From NCBI GenBank assembly GCA_017547285.1, contig JAFYQB010000080.1, positions 1-42,951 on the forward strand: a stretch of 42,951 nucleotides of DNA, written 5' to 3'. Shown here piece by piece: positions 41,362-42,951 of this stretch (the stretch's first letter is position 1; every line of letters begins with the position of its first letter). The position numbers and the translations under genes are program-made. Under the pieces are notes generated by a model. That model searched no databases, had not been told where the DNA came from, and worked only from the letters and a program-made list of their open reading frames with translations. This DNA comes from Clostridia bacterium. GTDB taxonomy: Bacteria; Bacillota; Clostridia; Christensenellales; Aristaeellaceae.

Positions 41362-42431
41362 TAGCAGACGGGGACGATCCAGCCGAAGGTGTCTTCGATC
41401 TTGCTCCACTGGATGCCGGTGAGGGTATCATAGAGCATCTGGGTCACTTCGCCGATCTTTCCGCCGGATACGATGTATTCCTTGTCTTTGTAGGCCAGCT
41501 TGCCGATGGGGGATACAACCGCAGCGGTGCCGCAGCCCCAGGCTTCTTCGAGGGTGCCGTTTTCCAGCGCCTCAGCCAGCTCGTCAATGCTCAGCAGACG
41601 TTCGGACACGTTGTAGCCCTTGGACTTGAGCACCTCGATGCAGCTGCGGCGGGTAACACCGGGCAGGATGGAGCCGCTCAGTTCGGGGGTCACGATTTCG
41701 CCATTGATTTTGAACATGACGTTCATGGCACCTACTTCTTCAATATACTTGCGGTGTACGCCGTCCAGCCACAGCACCTGGCTGTAGCCCTTCTGAGCGG
41801 CGCGCTCGCCGGCACGGTTGGAGGCAGCGTAGTTGCCGCCGCACTTGGCATAGCCGGTGCCGCCGCGCACAGCGCGAACGTCCTGATCCTCAATCATGAT
41901 GCCAACAGGGTTGATGCCTTCCTTGTAGTAGGAGCCTACAGGGCTGGCGATGATGGCGAAACGGGCGTTGTGCACTGCGTGCACGCCAAGGGTGTCGTCG
42001 TTGCCATACATGAAGGGACGAAGATACAGGGAAGTACCGGGAGAGTGAGGCGTCCATTCCGCTTCCACTTCCACAAAAGCCTTCAGGATCTGCATGAAAT
42101 CCTCTTCGGGCAGCTCGGGCAGGCACAGACGCTCGGCGGATTCCATCATGCGGCGGGCGTTGCAGTCCGGGCGGAACAGCTGAATGCCGCCATCGGCGCG
42201 GCGATAAGCCTTGAGGCCTTCAAAAATCTCGCTGCCGTAGTGCAGGCAGGTAGCGGCGGGATGCATGGAAAAGTTTTCAAAGGGAACGATGCGGGCATCA
42301 TACCAGCCCTTTTCCATGTTCCAGTCGATGATAGCCATGTGATCGGTAAAAATCTTGCCAAAACCCAGCGCGGTTTCATCGGTGGGCTTGGCTTTGGGGC
42401 AGGTGGTCTTTTCAATGCGGATATTAAGCAT
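41361..42431 (-). CDS. ilvE: branched-chain amino acid aminotransferase
   Basis: A 356-residue class IV PLP enzyme that exchanges the amino group between valine, leucine or isoleucine and 2-oxoglutarate. The N-terminal half shows LHYGSEIFEGLKAYR and LFRPDCNARRM. Lys196 in GGTGYAKCGGNYAAS is the PLP-binding residue, followed by QVLWLDGVHRKYIEEVGAMN and SGSILPGVTRRSCIEVLKS. Length is normal for the larger IlvE branch. The stop codon touches the 91-bp repeats, and a palindromic element precedes the gene at 42539-42587. Its neighbours, a 2-oxoacid oxidoreductase subunit and a LeuA-like gene, fit branched-chain amino acid turnover. Confidence 0.96.
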   Translation of the reverse strand: MLNIRIEKTTCPKAKPTDETALGFGKIFTDHMAIIDWNMEKGWYDARIVPFENFSMHPAATCLHYGSEIFEGLKAYRRADGGIQLFRPDCNARRMMESAERLCLPELPEEDFMQILKAFVEVEAEWTPHSPGTSLYLRPFMYGNDDTLGVHAVHNARFAIIASPVGSYYKEGINPVGIMIEDQDVRAVRGGTGYAKCGGNYAASNRAGERAAQKGYSQVLWLDGVHRKYIEEVGAMNVMFKINGEIVTPELSGSILPGVTRRSCIEVLKSKGYNVSERLLSIDELAEALENGTLEEAWGCGTAAVVSPIGKLAYKDKEYIVSGGKIGEVTQMLYDTLTGIQWSKIEDTFGWIVPVC

Positions 42432-42538
42432 CGGAATGCCTTCTTTCCAAAATAAATAATTGATAGTGAAGAATAGCGGGCAGCCAATGGCTATTCCTGT
42501 GGAGATAATGCAAGTATGGAAAAGTACAAGCCTCGCAC

Positions 42539-42587
42539 GCTTCCCCTTGAGGGGAAGCTGTCACCCGAAGGGTGACTGATGAGGTGG
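42539..42587. repeat. dispersed palindromic element, full copy
   Basis: GCTTCCCC-TTGA-GGGGAAGC (42539-42558), then hairpin GTCACCC/GGGTGAC (42560-42566 with 42570-42576), then TGATGAGGTGG. Same orientation as 25401-25448. It lies between the oxidoreductase gamma gene and ilvE, 108 bp upstream of the ilvE start, and may end the upstream transcript or separate the two messages. Confidence 0.88.
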
Positions 42588-42610
42588 CTCAGCTACAAGT
42601 AACTAAGGAA

Positions 42611-42951
42611 TCAATAATCCCTGCCCATCTTCAGCGCGGTCCAGTTCTTCTCGTACATCACAGGATGCTTGACGGAAACAACCTTCTTGAGGGAAGTGGC
42701 AACAGCCTCTTCGTCCTCAAACTCGCCCAGTTCCTTGAGAATCTTGCCAGCGAGGATCATATTGGCCAGACCGGTCAGACCGGCGTCGCTGGCCATCTGG
42801 GTGGCGGGCACGTAGTAGGCGTCCACGTCCGTACGGGCAACCTTGCGCTCGATCAGGCTGGAGTCCACAAAGATCTTGCCGCCGGTCTTCACGTCGTTTT
42901 CGTATTTGTCCAGGCTGGGCAGGTTCATCACCATCAGCACATTGGGCTTGG
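42611..42951 (-). CDS. 2-oxoacid:ferredoxin oxidoreductase gamma subunit (partial)
   Basis: C-terminal part (about 113 residues) of a pyruvate/ketoisovalerate/2-oxoglutarate:ferredoxin oxidoreductase gamma subunit; the gene runs off the right edge. The reading frame continues to the last base as KPNVLMVMNLPSLDKYE, so the true start lies outside the window. TGGKIFVDSSLIERK and LTGLANMILAGKI are typical of the catalytic-gamma fold. This enzyme type oxidises 2-oxoacids to acyl-CoA with ferredoxin. Beside ilvE, the 2-oxoacids of branched amino acids are plausible substrates, but the class cannot be told from this fragment. Confidence 0.85.
   Translation of the reverse strand, partial: KPNVLMVMNLPSLDKYENDVKTGGKIFVDSSLIERKVARTDVDAYYVPATQMASDAGLTGLANMILAGKILKELGEFEDEEAVATSLKKVVSVKHPVMYEKNWTALKMGRDY

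Overview
The window is a chromosomal segment of a GC-rich Clostridia-type Firmicute, probably of the Oscillospirales/Christensenellales kind. This is inferred from the spore-formation pair yqfC-yqfD ahead of a phoH-pgpH-ybeY-cdd-era block, from SH3/peptidoglycan-binding surface proteins with Pro/Thr linkers, from the paired DUF711/ACT genes, from the two-subunit serine dehydratase and from strong GGAGG ribosome sites. No rRNA, tRNA, CRISPR array, phage or transposase gene is visible. The content is core metabolism plus small transport and catabolic operons, with an unusual number of palindromic intergenic elements.

Layout. 1-4200 (+): three hairpins, a sigma-A promoter, a six-repeat peptidoglycan-binding protein, a small P-loop ATPase and a MerR/TipAS regulator with its own 19-bp-spacer promoter. 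4235-8452 (-): an ATPase, permease and binding-protein importer downstream of a TM1266-type [FeFe]-hydrogenase-associated regulator, then a ferritin-like protein starting at TTG. 8595-9476 (+): a LacX-type mutarotase. 9690-11326 (-): DUF711 and ACT. 11554-13567 (+): an URO-D-like methyltransferase and pyridoxal kinase. 13627-20075 (+): yqfC-yqfD-phoH-pgpH-[ybeY::cdd fusion]-era. 20293-25082 (+): purC, a three-gene COG4586/4587/3694-type ABC transporter and a flavoprotein. 25083-25648: a 560-bp gene-free stretch filled with palindromic repeats. 25646-30439 (-): a TetM-like ribosomal GTPase, a DUF5058 membrane protein, a second membrane protein and an M20 peptidase. 30579-34460 (+): a GH78 rhamnosidase and an MFS transporter. 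34474-37019 (-): a zinc dehydrogenase, sdaAB and sdaAA. 37132-42951 (-): a 2-oxoacid oxidoreductase gamma subunit (partial), ilvE, three 91-bp tandem repeats, a degenerate isopropylmalate-synthase-like protein and a TIM-barrel/acyl-CoA-ligase fusion.

The best candidates for something undescribed are at the right end. A LeuA-like protein has lost its HxHxD metal motif and other catalytic motifs but kept a well-preserved LeuA-type regulatory domain. It is translationally coupled (ATGA overlap) to an 832-residue fusion of a sugar-isomerase-like barrel with an AMP-forming acyl-CoA ligase, next to branched-chain amino acid genes and behind a tandem-repeat leader. Other points of interest are a terminator-like hairpin inside the leader of the dehydrogenase/serine-dehydratase operon, two divergent promoters that share one -35 hexamer, a terminator whose stem carries the ribosome site of yqfC, and a two-copy composite element whose hairpin stems differ between copies while keeping their pairing.
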